A stretch of 64,000 nucleotides of DNA from Paraburkholderia monticola (GTDB taxonomy: Bacteria > Pseudomonadota > Gammaproteobacteria > Burkholderiales > Burkholderiaceae): assembly GCF_001580545.1 (NCBI RefSeq), contig NZ_LRBG01000038.1:558001-622000 (forward strand), given 5' to 3'. The notes beneath the pieces are model-generated. The model had not been told where the DNA came from. It saw nothing but the letters and a program-made list of their open reading frames with translations, and ran no database searches. The first letter of the stretch is position 1; the number at the start of each line of letters is the position of its first letter. Below, in pieces: positions 52,120 through 59,999 of this stretch. The translations under genes were made by a program, and so were the position numbers.

Positions 52120-53052
52120 TTACGACGCCGCTTCGACGGTCAGATGCATGACCTCATGCACCGGCGCGAGCCGCGCGCGAATGGTCTCGGCCGAGACGCC
52201 GCCGCGCGTGCGCACGCTGACGATCGCCGCTCGTGCCTGCGGGCCGATCTGCCAGACGTGCAGGTCGGCGATCTCGGCGTCGCCGTGCGCATCCAGGATT
52301 TCGCGGATTTCGTCGGCCACATGCTCGTCGGTTTTATCGAGCAGCACGCCGCCGGTGTCGCGCATCAGCGTCCAGGCCCAGCGCGCGATGACGATCGAAC
52401 CGACGATGCCCATCAGCGGGTCCAGCCAGATCCACCCGAGATAGCGGCCGGCTAGCAGGGCCACGATCGCCAGCACCGAGGTCAGCGCATCGGCGAGCAC
52501 GTGCACATAGGCGGAGCGCAGGTTGTTGTCGGACCCGTGCGCATGGCCGTGATGATGGTGATGATGATGATGGCCGTGATCGTGATGCCCATGCTCCGCA
52601 TGACCGCCCGACAGCAGCAGCGCGCTGACGACGTTCACGACGAGCCCGATCGCGGCAATCACTGCTGCCTGCCCGAACGCCACGCCGGTAGGATGAACGA
52701 GCCGGAACGCCGACTCGATGCCGATGCCGAGCGACACCAGCGCGAGAATCAACGCCGAAGCAAAGCCGGCGAGTTCGCCCACTTTTCCGGTTCCGAAGCT
52801 GAAAGCGCGGTTGCCCGAGTTGCGTTTCGCGAAGCCATACGCGAGCGCCGCAATCCCCAGCGCGCCGGCGTGCGTCGCCATGTGGAAGCCGTCGGCGAGC
52901 AGCGCCATCGAGCCGGTGATATAACCGGCCGCGATCTCGCCGACCATCATCACCAGGGTCAGTGCGACGACGGAACGGGTCCGGCGCGCGTTTTCGTCGT
53001 GCGAGCTGCCGAGGAACGAGTGCTCGTGTGTGCGAATCATGTTGTCAGTCAT
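52120..53052 (-). CDS. dmeF: DmeF, CDF-type cobalt/nickel exporter
   Basis: A 310-residue inner-membrane proton antiporter with six membrane segments. Metal ligands lie in LADGFHMATHAG (Asp54, His57, His61) and YVHVLADAL (His184, Asp188). A loop rich in histidine (151-172) lies between segments four and five, typical of DmeF. The C-terminal cytoplasmic domain has IADLHVWQIG. It is paired with an RcnR-like repressor immediately upstream on the same strand. Confidence 0.93.
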   Translation of the reverse strand: MTDNMIRTHEHSFLGSSHDENARRTRSVVALTLVMMVGEIAAGYITGSMALLADGFHMATHAGALGIAALAYGFAKRNSGNRAFSFGTGKVGELAGFASALILALVSLGIGIESAFRLVHPTGVAFGQAAVIAAIGLVVNVVSALLLSGGHAEHGHHDHGHHHHHHHHGHAHGSDNNLRSAYVHVLADALTSVLAIVALLAGRYLGWIWLDPLMGIVGSIVIARWAWTLMRDTGGVLLDKTDEHVADEIREILDAHGDAEIADLHVWQIGPQARAAIVSVRTRGGVSAETIRARLAPVHEVMHLTVEAAS

Positions 53053-53059
53053 AGGAAAT

Positions 53060-53335
53060 CTACTTCGAATAGCGGCGGATCGCGCCGAGTAATGCGTCCA
53101 CTCCCTTCTTGCGCTGGTTGGCCGTCAGGTCGGGGTGCGCCACGTGTTCGCGCGCGTGCGCCTCGACGATCTCCTCGAGCAGGCCGTTCATCGCGCCGCG
53201 TGTCGCGGCAACCAGATGCAGAACTTTTTCGCAATCGGCGTCCGACTCCAAGGAACGCTCGATAGCCTGAACCTGCCCCGCGATGCGGCGAACGCGCTTC
53301 AATAACTCATCTTTGTGTGTGCTTAGATGTGACAT
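53060..53335 (-). CDS. dmeR: DmeR, RcnR-family Ni/Co-responsive repressor
   Basis: A 91-residue all-helical CsoR/RcnR-type regulator. The full RcnR metal set is present: His3, Cys35, His60 and His64. That points to nickel/cobalt rather than copper. The start at 53335 places His3 correctly; the longer in-frame start at 53539 would bury it. dmeF follows after 7 bases, so both share one promoter, with the operator just upstream of the start. Confidence 0.93.
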   Translation of the reverse strand: MSHLSTHKDELLKRVRRIAGQVQAIERSLESDADCEKVLHLVAATRGAMNGLLEEIVEAHAREHVAHPDLTANQRKKGVDALLGAIRRYSK

Positions 53336-53339
53336 AGCT

Positions 53340-53356
53340 ATACCCCCTATGGGTAT
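53340..53356. promoter_or_regulatory. DmeR operator (C-tract inverted repeat)
   Basis: ATACCCCCTATGGGTAT is an inverted repeat (ATACCC/GGGTAT) with a run of five C. It lies 5 bases upstream of the dmeR start on the minus strand. RcnR-like regulators recognise G/C tracts flanked by AT-rich inverted repeats, so this is very likely the autoregulatory site. Confidence 0.82.
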
Positions 53357-53560
53357 GCATGATAGCACGGCAATGACATGGCGCTTTGCCGGCGAGCGGC
53401 AGGGCACGTCCGATGCGTGCGCCGCCAGATCGTTCGCGTCATACTGTTTGCCGTGGTTGTCCGTTGCGTCGGGCATGGATGCTGCGTAGCACGAAGCGAT
53501 CTCGCCGCAAACATGACCGATCGTCCAGACGTATTTCAACCTTGCTCGAGGAGAATGCGA

Positions 53561-54139
53561 ATGAAGACAGCGAAGCTAGCCGCAGCGTTGATGCTCGCGG
53601 CCGTGGCCACAACGCAGCCGGCGCACGCGCAGGACGATATGGCGAGCACCGCCCAGGCGGTGCTCAGCGCGGCGCAGCCGGTGCATATGACGGCGGAGAT
53701 CGTCGGCATCGACGCGGGCAACCGTGCGCTGACGCTGAAGGGATCGGGCGGCAACATCGCGATCGTGCTCGTCAGCCAGCAGGTCGCCACCTTCGATCAA
53801 CTGAAGATCGGCGACCACGTCGACGTGCTCTACAAGAATGCGCTGCTCACGAAGGCCGAAAAGGTCAGCGGGGCGGGCAAGGGGATTCGGGAGCGGGTCG
53901 ACAAGCAGAGCTATACGCCCGCGTCGGGCGGCTACGAATCGGCGCGACAGACCGAGGTGCTCGCGACCGTGATGAAGATCGATCGCAAGCAGCGCCTCGT
54001 GACGCTGCGCGGCGCGTATCAGACGCAGACGTTCGAAGCCGCGCCCGATGTCGACCTCAGCGACGTGAACGTCGGCGATACCTTGCATGCGGTCTTCGTG
54101 TCGGCCGCCGCGGTGCAGGTGACGCCGGTCGGGCAGTGA
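53561..54139 (+). CDS. Secreted protein of unknown function
   Basis: A 192-residue exported protein. The signal peptide covers residues 1-23 (ending AHA). The mature part is a beta-rich domain with two similar halves: TAEIVGIDAGNRALTLKGSGG and ATVMKIDRKQRLVTLRGAYQTQ, each followed by a D-LKIGDHVDV or DVNVGDTLHAV-like segment. This is reminiscent of an OB-type fold duplicated in tandem. Ribosome binding site GAGGAGA fits ATG 53561 (alternative 53555). I do not know its role. Confidence 0.72.
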   Translation: MKTAKLAAALMLAAVATTQPAHAQDDMASTAQAVLSAAQPVHMTAEIVGIDAGNRALTLKGSGGNIAIVLVSQQVATFDQLKIGDHVDVLYKNALLTKAEKVSGAGKGIRERVDKQSYTPASGGYESARQTEVLATVMKIDRKQRLVTLRGAYQTQTFEAAPDVDLSDVNVGDTLHAVFVSAAAVQVTPVGQ

Positions 54140-54150
54140 GCGGCTGGGAT

Positions 54151-54182
54151 TGCGGCCTCGTTTCCGAGGCCGCATTTGTTTC
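54151..54182 (+). terminator. Terminator after the 53561 gene
   Basis: A perfect 10-bp stem (54151-54160 with 54165-54174), loop TTTC, then TTTGTTT. It starts 12 bases after the stop codon. Confidence 0.88.
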
Positions 54183-54367
54183 GCAAACTATGTCGAATTA
54201 TGTCGCGCTGCCGGCCGGATGCCCGCAAACCCTTGTCTGGCGGGCCTGCGCCGTGGTGAAACAGCGCGACATATCTTCCGTGATGATTTCCGCGGTGTGT
54301 CCTTCTATAGTCCGTTCGTCGCCACACGGCAGTGACGCAAGTGGCCCGAATCCAGCAAGGACATACC

Positions 54368-55396
54368 GTGAAAAATCGTTCATTCGCAGGTTCCGACCAA
54401 CTCGCCGCCAACGTCGCGCGCGGCGCGTTGCGCAAAGTCGTGCTCGGCGCGGCCGCCGCCGTATTCGCGCTCGGTAGCGCATCGGCGTTCGCGTGGTCGG
54501 GGCACGGCACCGCGTACACGTCGCGCGGCGTCTATAACGGCTCGCACTACGGCTCGTGTGGCGGCGGCAGTTGCTCGCATGCGGGCGGCGTCTCTGGCCC
54601 GTATGGCGGTTTCGCCAGCAACACCGGCACGGTCACGCGCACGGCGCCCGGCCAGTTCTCGAACTCGGGTACCGCGACCGGCCGCTACGGCAACACGGTG
54701 CAGCACTCGGGCGACACCAGCTGCGCGGGCGGCTCCTGCTCGCACACCGGCACGCTGACCGGCTCGGACGGCAAAACCGCGACGACCTCGGGCAACGTGA
54801 CGCGCACCGCGCCGGGCCAGTATTCGTCGTCGGGCACGATCACGGGTTCGAACGGCAATACCGTCAATCATTCGGCGTCGACGAATTGCGCCGGTTCGAC
54901 CTGTGCGCGCTCTGGCACGGTGACGGGTCCGGACAACAACAGCGTCTACCACTCGGGCACCGCGACGCAGGTCGCGCCCGGGGTCGTGACGACCTCGACG
55001 AGCGTGACCGGCACGCAGGGCCACACGGTGACCACGAGCGGCACGGTGGTGACCGGTGGCGTGGTGGTCGCCGGTGGGACGACGACCACTGGTACGACTG
55101 TGGTCGTCGCGCCGAAGCCGGTGGTGGTCGCGCCGCCGCCCCCGCCAGTGGTGGTCGCGCCGGCGCCCCAGCCGGTGGTCGTCGTGCCGCCGCCGGCGGT
55201 CTACGTGCCGCCCAAGCCGGTCGTGGTGGTGCCGCCGCCGGCCTATGTCCCGCCCCCGCGCGTCGTGTACGTGGCGCCGCCCCCGCCGCCGGCCGTGTAC
55301 GTCGCGCCGCGTCCCGTGTATGTCGCGCCGCGGGCTGCCGTGTGGGTGCCGGGCCATTGGATCGGGCGCGTGTGGGTGCCGGCCCATTGGGCCTGA
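54368..55396 (+). CDS. Secreted repeat protein with three 55-residue repeats and a Pro/Val tail
   Basis: About 342 residues. A basic N-region then ALRKVVLGAAAAVFALGSASAFA forms a signal peptide-like segment. Three tandem 55-residue repeats follow (54551-54715, 54716-54880, 54881-55045), each opening with a C-x-G-G-S-C or C-A-G-S-T-C pair and rich in Gly, Ser, Thr. Then a Thr/Val stretch, a long Pro/Val-rich region (VVVAPPPPP type) and a terminal WVPGHWIGRVWVPAHW motif of the YXWGXW kind. Likely a surface or envelope structural protein. GTG at 54368 with AAGGAC upstream is preferred to ATG 54332. Function unknown. Confidence 0.7.
   Translation: MKNRSFAGSDQLAANVARGALRKVVLGAAAAVFALGSASAFAWSGHGTAYTSRGVYNGSHYGSCGGGSCSHAGGVSGPYGGFASNTGTVTRTAPGQFSNSGTATGRYGNTVQHSGDTSCAGGSCSHTGTLTGSDGKTATTSGNVTRTAPGQYSSSGTITGSNGNTVNHSASTNCAGSTCARSGTVTGPDNNSVYHSGTATQVAPGVVTTSTSVTGTQGHTVTTSGTVVTGGVVVAGGTTTTGTTVVVAPKPVVVAPPPPPVVVAPAPQPVVVVPPPAVYVPPKPVVVVPPPAYVPPPRVVYVAPPPPPAVYVAPRPVYVAPRAAVWVPGHWIGRVWVPAHWA
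54551..55045 (+). repeat. Three tandem 165-bp coding repeats
   Basis: Three in-frame units of exactly 165 bp (55 codons) start at 54551, 54716 and 54881. The first two share nearly all positions (for example VTRTAPGQ, SGTATG/SGTITG, GNTV-HS). The third is more divergent (ATQVAPGVV). They encode the repeated Gly/Ser/Thr region with paired cysteines. Confidence 0.85.
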
Positions 55397-55398
55397 CG

Positions 55399-55719
55399 AT
55401 GAACGCGGCGATGCGAATCAAAGCCCGCGGTCCGCTGTGCAAAGCAGCCGCGCTCGCGACGATCGTCGTAGGGACGTTGCTGGCGCTCAATGCGGTGATC
55501 GATGCCAGCGACGCCAGCGACCAGCTTCGCGCCCATCCCGCCGCGAGCGCGGCGAAAGACTGTTCCGCGCGCTACGCCGCGTTGCTCGACCTCGCGGAAC
55601 TCGCGCGGCGCGACGGCAAATCGTCCGAGGTGGTCGTGCGTGGCTTGAGCGAGCAGAACGGCGCGATGAGCGCGTGCCTGCCGGTCAGCCGCGCCAGGGC
55701 CGCACCGTCATTACATTGA
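55399..55719 (+). CDS. Small membrane-anchored or secreted hypothetical protein
   Basis: A 106-residue product. A hydrophobic segment AAALATIVVGTLLALNAVI near residues 16-34 is a signal anchor or uncleaved leader. The rest has two cysteines and a helix-rich region (LLDLAELARRDGKSSEVV). It begins two bases after the repeat-protein stop, so the two are probably co-transcribed. Its 3' end overlaps the convergent acetyltransferase gene by 9 bases. No family recognised. Confidence 0.55.
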   Translation: MNAAMRIKARGPLCKAAALATIVVGTLLALNAVIDASDASDQLRAHPAASAAKDCSARYAALLDLAELARRDGKSSEVVVRGLSEQNGAMSACLPVSRARAAPSLH

Positions 55720-56220
55720 AGGCCGCCGCGTCAGATCGCATTCGAGATAGATTGCCCCGGGGATCGGATTGAACACGTAGGCGTCGATCGGCTCGAAACC
55801 CAGCGATGCATACAGGCCGAGCGCTGCCTGCATCGTCGGCAATGTGTCGAGACGGATCCGGTGATAGCCCGCTTCTTTCGCCGTCGCGCAGATCCGCGTG
55901 GCGAGCTGCCGTCCCACCTGCAGGCCGCGTGCCGCCGGGCGCACATATAGGCGCTTCATTTCACAGGTGGTGTCGTCGATCGGACGCATCGCGACGCAGC
56001 CGACGATGCTGCCGGCCCCGTCGCCCCCGTCGTCACCCCGACCATTGCTCGCGAGCAGCACGCTGCCGCGCGGCGCCGCGAATTTGCCTGGCAGGCTGGC
56101 GAGTTCGTCATCGAATTGCTGGAAGCAAAGATCGATGCCGAGACTGTCCGCGTATTCGCGGAAGAGGGTTCGTACGACCTGGAGCTGTTCGGGAAAGCGG
56201 GCAGTGTGCAGATGGATCAT
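55711..56220 (-). CDS. GNAT family N-acetyltransferase
   Basis: A 169-residue GNAT protein. The acetyl-CoA loop is RPAARGLQVGRQLA with EMKRLYVRP before it. LDTLPTMQAALGLYASLGFEP is the usual C-terminal motif. Acceptor substrate unknown. It lies 13 bases after the histidine kinase gene on the same strand, so is likely co-transcribed with it. The M at 56220 is chosen since the longer version overlaps the kinase. Confidence 0.85.
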   Translation of the reverse strand: MIHLHTARFPEQLQVVRTLFREYADSLGIDLCFQQFDDELASLPGKFAAPRGSVLLASNGRGDDGGDGAGSIVGCVAMRPIDDTTCEMKRLYVRPAARGLQVGRQLATRICATAKEAGYHRIRLDTLPTMQAALGLYASLGFEPIDAYVFNPIPGAIYLECDLTRRPSM

Positions 56221-56233
56221 GCGAAAGATCAGG

Positions 56234-57442
56234 TTATTGGACGCGCAGCGGAAAGCGGATCTCGAAGGTCGTCCCCACGCCCTCGCGCGACGCAAATTCT
56301 ATCTGCCCATCGAGCACGCGGCATAGCTCCCTGACGATCGCTAGGCCGAGCCCCGTGCCCGGAATATCGTCGCCGGCCGCGCGCTCGAACTCGTCGAACA
56401 CGCGATCCGCATCGGCCGGCGCGATCCCGACACCGGTATCGGACACGCGCATCGTCCAGTGCCCGGCGTCTAGCGTCGCGAAGCGGAGTTCGACCTGTCC
56501 CGACTTCGTGTACTTGATCGCGTTGGTCAGCAGATTGACCGCGATCTGCTTGAGCTTCAGCCGGTTCGACGTGACGACCGGCAGCGCCGCGTCGAACACG
56601 CTGCGCAATGCCAGCCCCTTCGCCTCGATCGACGGTCCCGTCGACGCGACGAGCTCGTCGAACAGCTCGCGCAGATCGACGGGTTCGAGCACGAGCGGCG
56701 CCGAGTCGCCAAGCACGACCGAGTACTCGACCATCTGGTCGACCAGTTGCTTCATGTCGGCGGCCTGGCGGTTCGCGAGCGCCAACGCGGTATCGGTTTT
56801 CGACGGTGCTCGCTCGATCAGTTGCAGCGCGATCGAAAACGCATTGAGAAAATTGCGCAGATCGTGCACGACGCTGCGCGTGATCTGCATCCGCGATTCG
56901 TGCAGATCGCCGACCAGCCGGTGCTCGCGCGTCAACTCCTGATTCGCGCTTTCGAGCCGCCCCGTGTATTCGTCGATCGTGCGATCGCGTTCGGCGACCA
57001 CTTCCTTGATCGACGCATACGTGACCACGCTGAATGCCTCGGCGATCAGCCGCCGCGCGCGGCTCTCGTGGCGGCGCGTGCAGGTCTTGTCGCGCTCGAT
57101 GAACTCTTCGAGCGCCTCGACGAGCACCTGCTGAAAGAGGTCCAGTTCGCGCACCAGCTCTTCGATCCGGTAGCCCTGGCGCCAACGGACATTGCCGTGT
57201 TTCTTCGCGTCGCGTTCGATCGACGTTTCGACGCGCTCCAGATCTTCCGCATCGAGCGCGACGCACAGCTCGTCGAGAATTTCCGGCAGATGGTCGACCA
57301 GTTGCTGATAGGTAAGCTTGTCCGCTTCCACGAGATCGGCCTCGATGGAGACGGCATGCATCCATTGGCGCGTCAGGCGGCCCCGTTCAGCTCGGATGAA
57401 GTTGGCGAAATTACGCAGTGGGCTCACACGTCTGTCGGTCAT
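56234..57442 (-). CDS. Sensor histidine kinase with RsbRD-like N-domain
   Basis: A 402-residue cytoplasmic kinase without membrane segments. Residues of about 1-150 are helical and similar to the RsbRD/globin-like sensor of stress proteins. The HisKA box has phospho-acceptor His193 (VVHDLRNFLN). The ATPase part has the N box VNLLTNAIKYTKSG, and GVGIAP and GTGLGLAIVREL G boxes. It is divergent from a lone receiver gene (57661) and upstream of a GNAT gene. Signal unknown. Confidence 0.9.
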   Translation of the reverse strand: MTDRRVSPLRNFANFIRAERGRLTRQWMHAVSIEADLVEADKLTYQQLVDHLPEILDELCVALDAEDLERVETSIERDAKKHGNVRWRQGYRIEELVRELDLFQQVLVEALEEFIERDKTCTRRHESRARRLIAEAFSVVTYASIKEVVAERDRTIDEYTGRLESANQELTREHRLVGDLHESRMQITRSVVHDLRNFLNAFSIALQLIERAPSKTDTALALANRQAADMKQLVDQMVEYSVVLGDSAPLVLEPVDLRELFDELVASTGPSIEAKGLALRSVFDAALPVVTSNRLKLKQIAVNLLTNAIKYTKSGQVELRFATLDAGHWTMRVSDTGVGIAPADADRVFDEFERAAGDDIPGTGLGLAIVRELCRVLDGQIEFASREGVGTTFEIRFPLRVQ

Positions 57443-57660
57443 GATGGATACCGGAATGAAGTTTCTACAACATGCAAACCTGCGAACGGGCCCGATTACC
57501 TCGATTTGTGCAGCCCCTGCGGACCTGTTTCGCTGTCGATCGGCCAGGCGACCCGATGCGCACCGGCAATCCGCGTCATTATCCGCGTAATTGCCGCTGG
57601 TGGAACACGGCTTGCGGGTATCTCGTCAGACAAAGAAGCGAATTTCGTCTGGGAACCAAG

Positions 57661-58020
57661 ATGTATTCGATCCTCCTGATAGACGACGAGCCGGAAATTC
57701 TGGCAGCGTGGCGGCTGATTCTGGAAAGCGAAGGGTATGAGGTGACTTGCGCGAGCAATGGCGCCGAAGCACTCAAGTGTGTCGGCGCGCATGTTCCCGA
57801 CCTGATTATTACCGACTGGATGATGCCGGTCATGGGCGGCGCCGAGCTGTGCCGCCGGTTGAAGTCGACCCCTGATCTCGTCGACGTACCGATTCTGGTG
57901 CATACCGCGGTGCCACCCTCGAACAGTGACGCGCACTACTGGAACCAGTGCCTGATGAAGCCGATCGACGCCGACCTCTTTCTGACGACGATCGCGCAAC
58001 TGTGCGCGGCGCGGTGCTGA
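57661..58020 (+). CDS. Single-domain response regulator (receiver only)
   Basis: A 119-residue receiver with no output domain. Acidic pocket Asp8/Asp9, phospho-acceptor Asp52 (ITDWMMP), Thr82 and Lys100 (CLMKP) are all present. It likely acts by protein contact, for example on the divergent kinase 56234-57442 (inference). The stop codon is the start of a 7-bp tandem repeat. A longer ORF from 57472 is not supported by conservation. Confidence 0.88.
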   Translation: MYSILLIDDEPEILAAWRLILESEGYEVTCASNGAEALKCVGAHVPDLIITDWMMPVMGGAELCRRLKSTPDLVDVPILVHTAVPPSNSDAHYWNQCLMKPIDADLFLTTIAQLCAARC

Positions 58021-58037
58021 TACCTGATACCTGATAC
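58018..58037 (+). repeat. 7-bp tandem repeat at the receiver gene stop
   Basis: TGATACC occurs twice in full (58018 and 58025) and a third time with the last base changed or incomplete (58032). The first copy contains the TGA stop. Such short repeats can change copy number by slippage, but here it is downstream of the coding part. Confidence 0.7.
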
Positions 58038-58059
58038 GGTGCGAGTCGTCGCCATTGCA

Positions 58060-58986
58060 TTAGCGGGATGTCACGTCATCGTTCAGGAGGCCTGCCGAAT
58101 CGGCCTTGAGGAAATCGACGAACGCGCGCAGTGGCGCAGGTACATGACGATGGCCGGGATAGTACAGAAATGGCCCTGAAAAGCGCTGCCACCACGGTTC
58201 GAGAATCGCTTTGAGGGCGCCGCTGTGCAGATGCGGGCGCAGCATGTCTTCGAACAGATGAACGATGCCGAGGCCCGCGATCGCGCCGCTGACCGCGAGG
58301 TCGATCGCGGCGCCGGGCCGCACCAGCAGTGGGCCGGTCGGATTCAATTGCAGCAGTTCGCCATCGCGCTCGAAGTACCACGTCGGCATCGCGCCGCTCG
58401 CGAATTGCCCGCGCAGGCACGCATGCGTCAGCAGTTCGCCGGGATGCTCGGGGCGTCCGTGCGCGTCGAGATAGGCGGGTGACGCGGCGGTCGCGAAGCG
58501 CTGCACGCGCGCGCCGATCGGCACCGCGATCATGTCCTGTTCGAGGCGTTCGTCGTAGCGGATGCCCGCATCGCAGCCGATCGACAGCACATCGACGAAA
58601 CCATCCTCGACCACCACTTCGACGCGAATATCCGGGTACTGCTTCAGAAAGCGCGCGAGCACGTCGGGCAGCACGATGCGCGCGACGCTCGACGGCACGT
58701 TCAGCTTCAGCGTGCCGGTCGGCTTGTCGCGAAAGCCGTTCAGCACATCGAGCGCCGCCTCCATTTCGCCGAACAGCGGCGTCAGCTTCTCGATCAGACG
58801 CAGCCCGGCTTCGGTCGGCGCGACGCTGCGCGTGGTGCGGTTCAGGAGCCGCAGGCCGAGCTTCATTTCGAGGCGCCGCACCGCGACGCTCAAACTCGAC
58901 GCCGACACGCCGCTCACGCGCGCCGCGTCGCGAAAGCCGCCCGCGCGAGCGACCGAAACGAAGGCGGCCAGATCGTTCAGTTCCAT
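58060..58986 (-). CDS. LysR family regulator next to aldo/keto reductase
   Basis: A 308-residue LTTR. HTH near residues 5-60 (DLAAFVSVARAGGFRDAARVSGVSASSLSVAVRRLE). The effector domain has GTLKLNVPSSVARIVLPDVLARFLKQYPDIRVEV, typical of the CrgA-like group. It is divergent from the AKR gene at 59089 with about 100 bases between. M at 58986 matches LTTR starts better than 59019. Confidence 0.9.
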   Translation of the reverse strand: MELNDLAAFVSVARAGGFRDAARVSGVSASSLSVAVRRLEMKLGLRLLNRTTRSVAPTEAGLRLIEKLTPLFGEMEAALDVLNGFRDKPTGTLKLNVPSSVARIVLPDVLARFLKQYPDIRVEVVVEDGFVDVLSIGCDAGIRYDERLEQDMIAVPIGARVQRFATAASPAYLDAHGRPEHPGELLTHACLRGQFASGAMPTWYFERDGELLQLNPTGPLLVRPGAAIDLAVSGAIAGLGIVHLFEDMLRPHLHSGALKAILEPWWQRFSGPFLYYPGHRHVPAPLRAFVDFLKADSAGLLNDDVTSR

Positions 58987-59088
58987 AGGATTGTGCAGAT
59001 TTTTGAACAACCCGTACACGTTAGACCGGTTTATTCAACAACGCAATTCCGGCGATACTGCCGCTCATCACTTCACAAGGAGATCGTG

Positions 59089-59964
59089 ATGCCGAACTTC
59101 AGCTCCATCGACACTTTCGCGCTCGCCGGCCGCCCGGTGCGGCGCATGGGTTATGGCGCGATGCAACTGGCCGGACCCGGCGTGTTCGGTCCGCCGAAAG
59201 ACCGCGACGCGGCGCTCGCGGTGTTGCGCGAGGCGATCGCAGAGGGCGTCGATCACATCGATACCAGCGATTTTTACGGGCCGCACGTGACCAACCAGAT
59301 CATCCGCGAGGCGCTGCACCCGTATCCGCACGATCTGACGATCGTCACGAAGGTGGGCGCGGTGCGCGATAGCGCTGGCGCGTGGCTGCCGGCGCAGGAG
59401 CCCGCCGATCTCGAGCGCGCGGTGCACGACAATCTGCGCAACCTCGGGCTCGACGCGCTCGAGGTGGTCAACATGCGTGTGATGGGCAACGTGCACGCGC
59501 CGAGCGAAGGCTCGATCGAAAAGCAGGTCACGGCGCTCGCCGAACTGCAGCGGCGCGGGCTTGTGCGTCATGTCGGCCTGAGCAACGTGACGGCCACGCA
59601 GATTGCCGAGGCGCAGCGCATCACGAAGGTCGTCTGCGTACAGAACCACTACAACCTCGTGCATCGCGACGACGATGCGTTGATCGACGCGCTCGCGGAG
59701 CAGGGCATTGCCTACGTGCCGTTTTTTCCGTTGGGCGGCTTCACGCCGATTCAATCGTCGGCGCTGTCGGACCTGGCGGGCAAGCTCGGTGCGACGCCGA
59801 TGCAGGTCGCGCTCGCGTGGTTGTTGCATCGGGCGCCCAACATTCTGCTGATTCCGGGCACGTCGTCGGTGGGACATCTGCGCGAAAACCTGCAGGCGGC
59901 GCACTTGAAGCTGAGCGACGAGGTGCTCGATCAGTTGAATGCGATCGGCGCTGAGATGGGCTGA
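59089..59964 (+). CDS. Aldo/keto reductase family oxidoreductase with altered active site
   Basis: A 291-residue TIM-barrel NADPH reductase. Asp and Tyr of the tetrad are in DTSDFYGP and Lys is in IVTKVG. The position of the usual catalytic His (normally in a LLH-type strand) reads EVVNMRVMGN, so His is replaced. This variant is seen in one AKR subgroup. The phosphate-binding end IPGTSSVGHLRENLQA is intact. It is divergent from a LysR gene and ACAAGGAG precedes the ATG. Substrate unknown. Confidence 0.88.
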   Translation: MPNFSSIDTFALAGRPVRRMGYGAMQLAGPGVFGPPKDRDAALAVLREAIAEGVDHIDTSDFYGPHVTNQIIREALHPYPHDLTIVTKVGAVRDSAGAWLPAQEPADLERAVHDNLRNLGLDALEVVNMRVMGNVHAPSEGSIEKQVTALAELQRRGLVRHVGLSNVTATQIAEAQRITKVVCVQNHYNLVHRDDDALIDALAEQGIAYVPFFPLGGFTPIQSSALSDLAGKLGATPMQVALAWLLHRAPNILLIPGTSSVGHLRENLQAAHLKLSDEVLDQLNAIGAEMG

Positions 59965-59999
59965 GGCTCGGCATCACGGCACGCGCTGCTTGCCGCGGC

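Noticed and set aside
52501..52600. GATGATG-like short repeats near the dmeF gene
   Set aside because: They encode the histidine-rich loop of DmeF and are explained by coding, not an independent repeat.
54380..55387. 335-residue frame antisense to the repeat protein
   Set aside because: It is an Arg/His-rich complement of the Gly/Thr repeats; the plus frame has a signal peptide and the repeat period.
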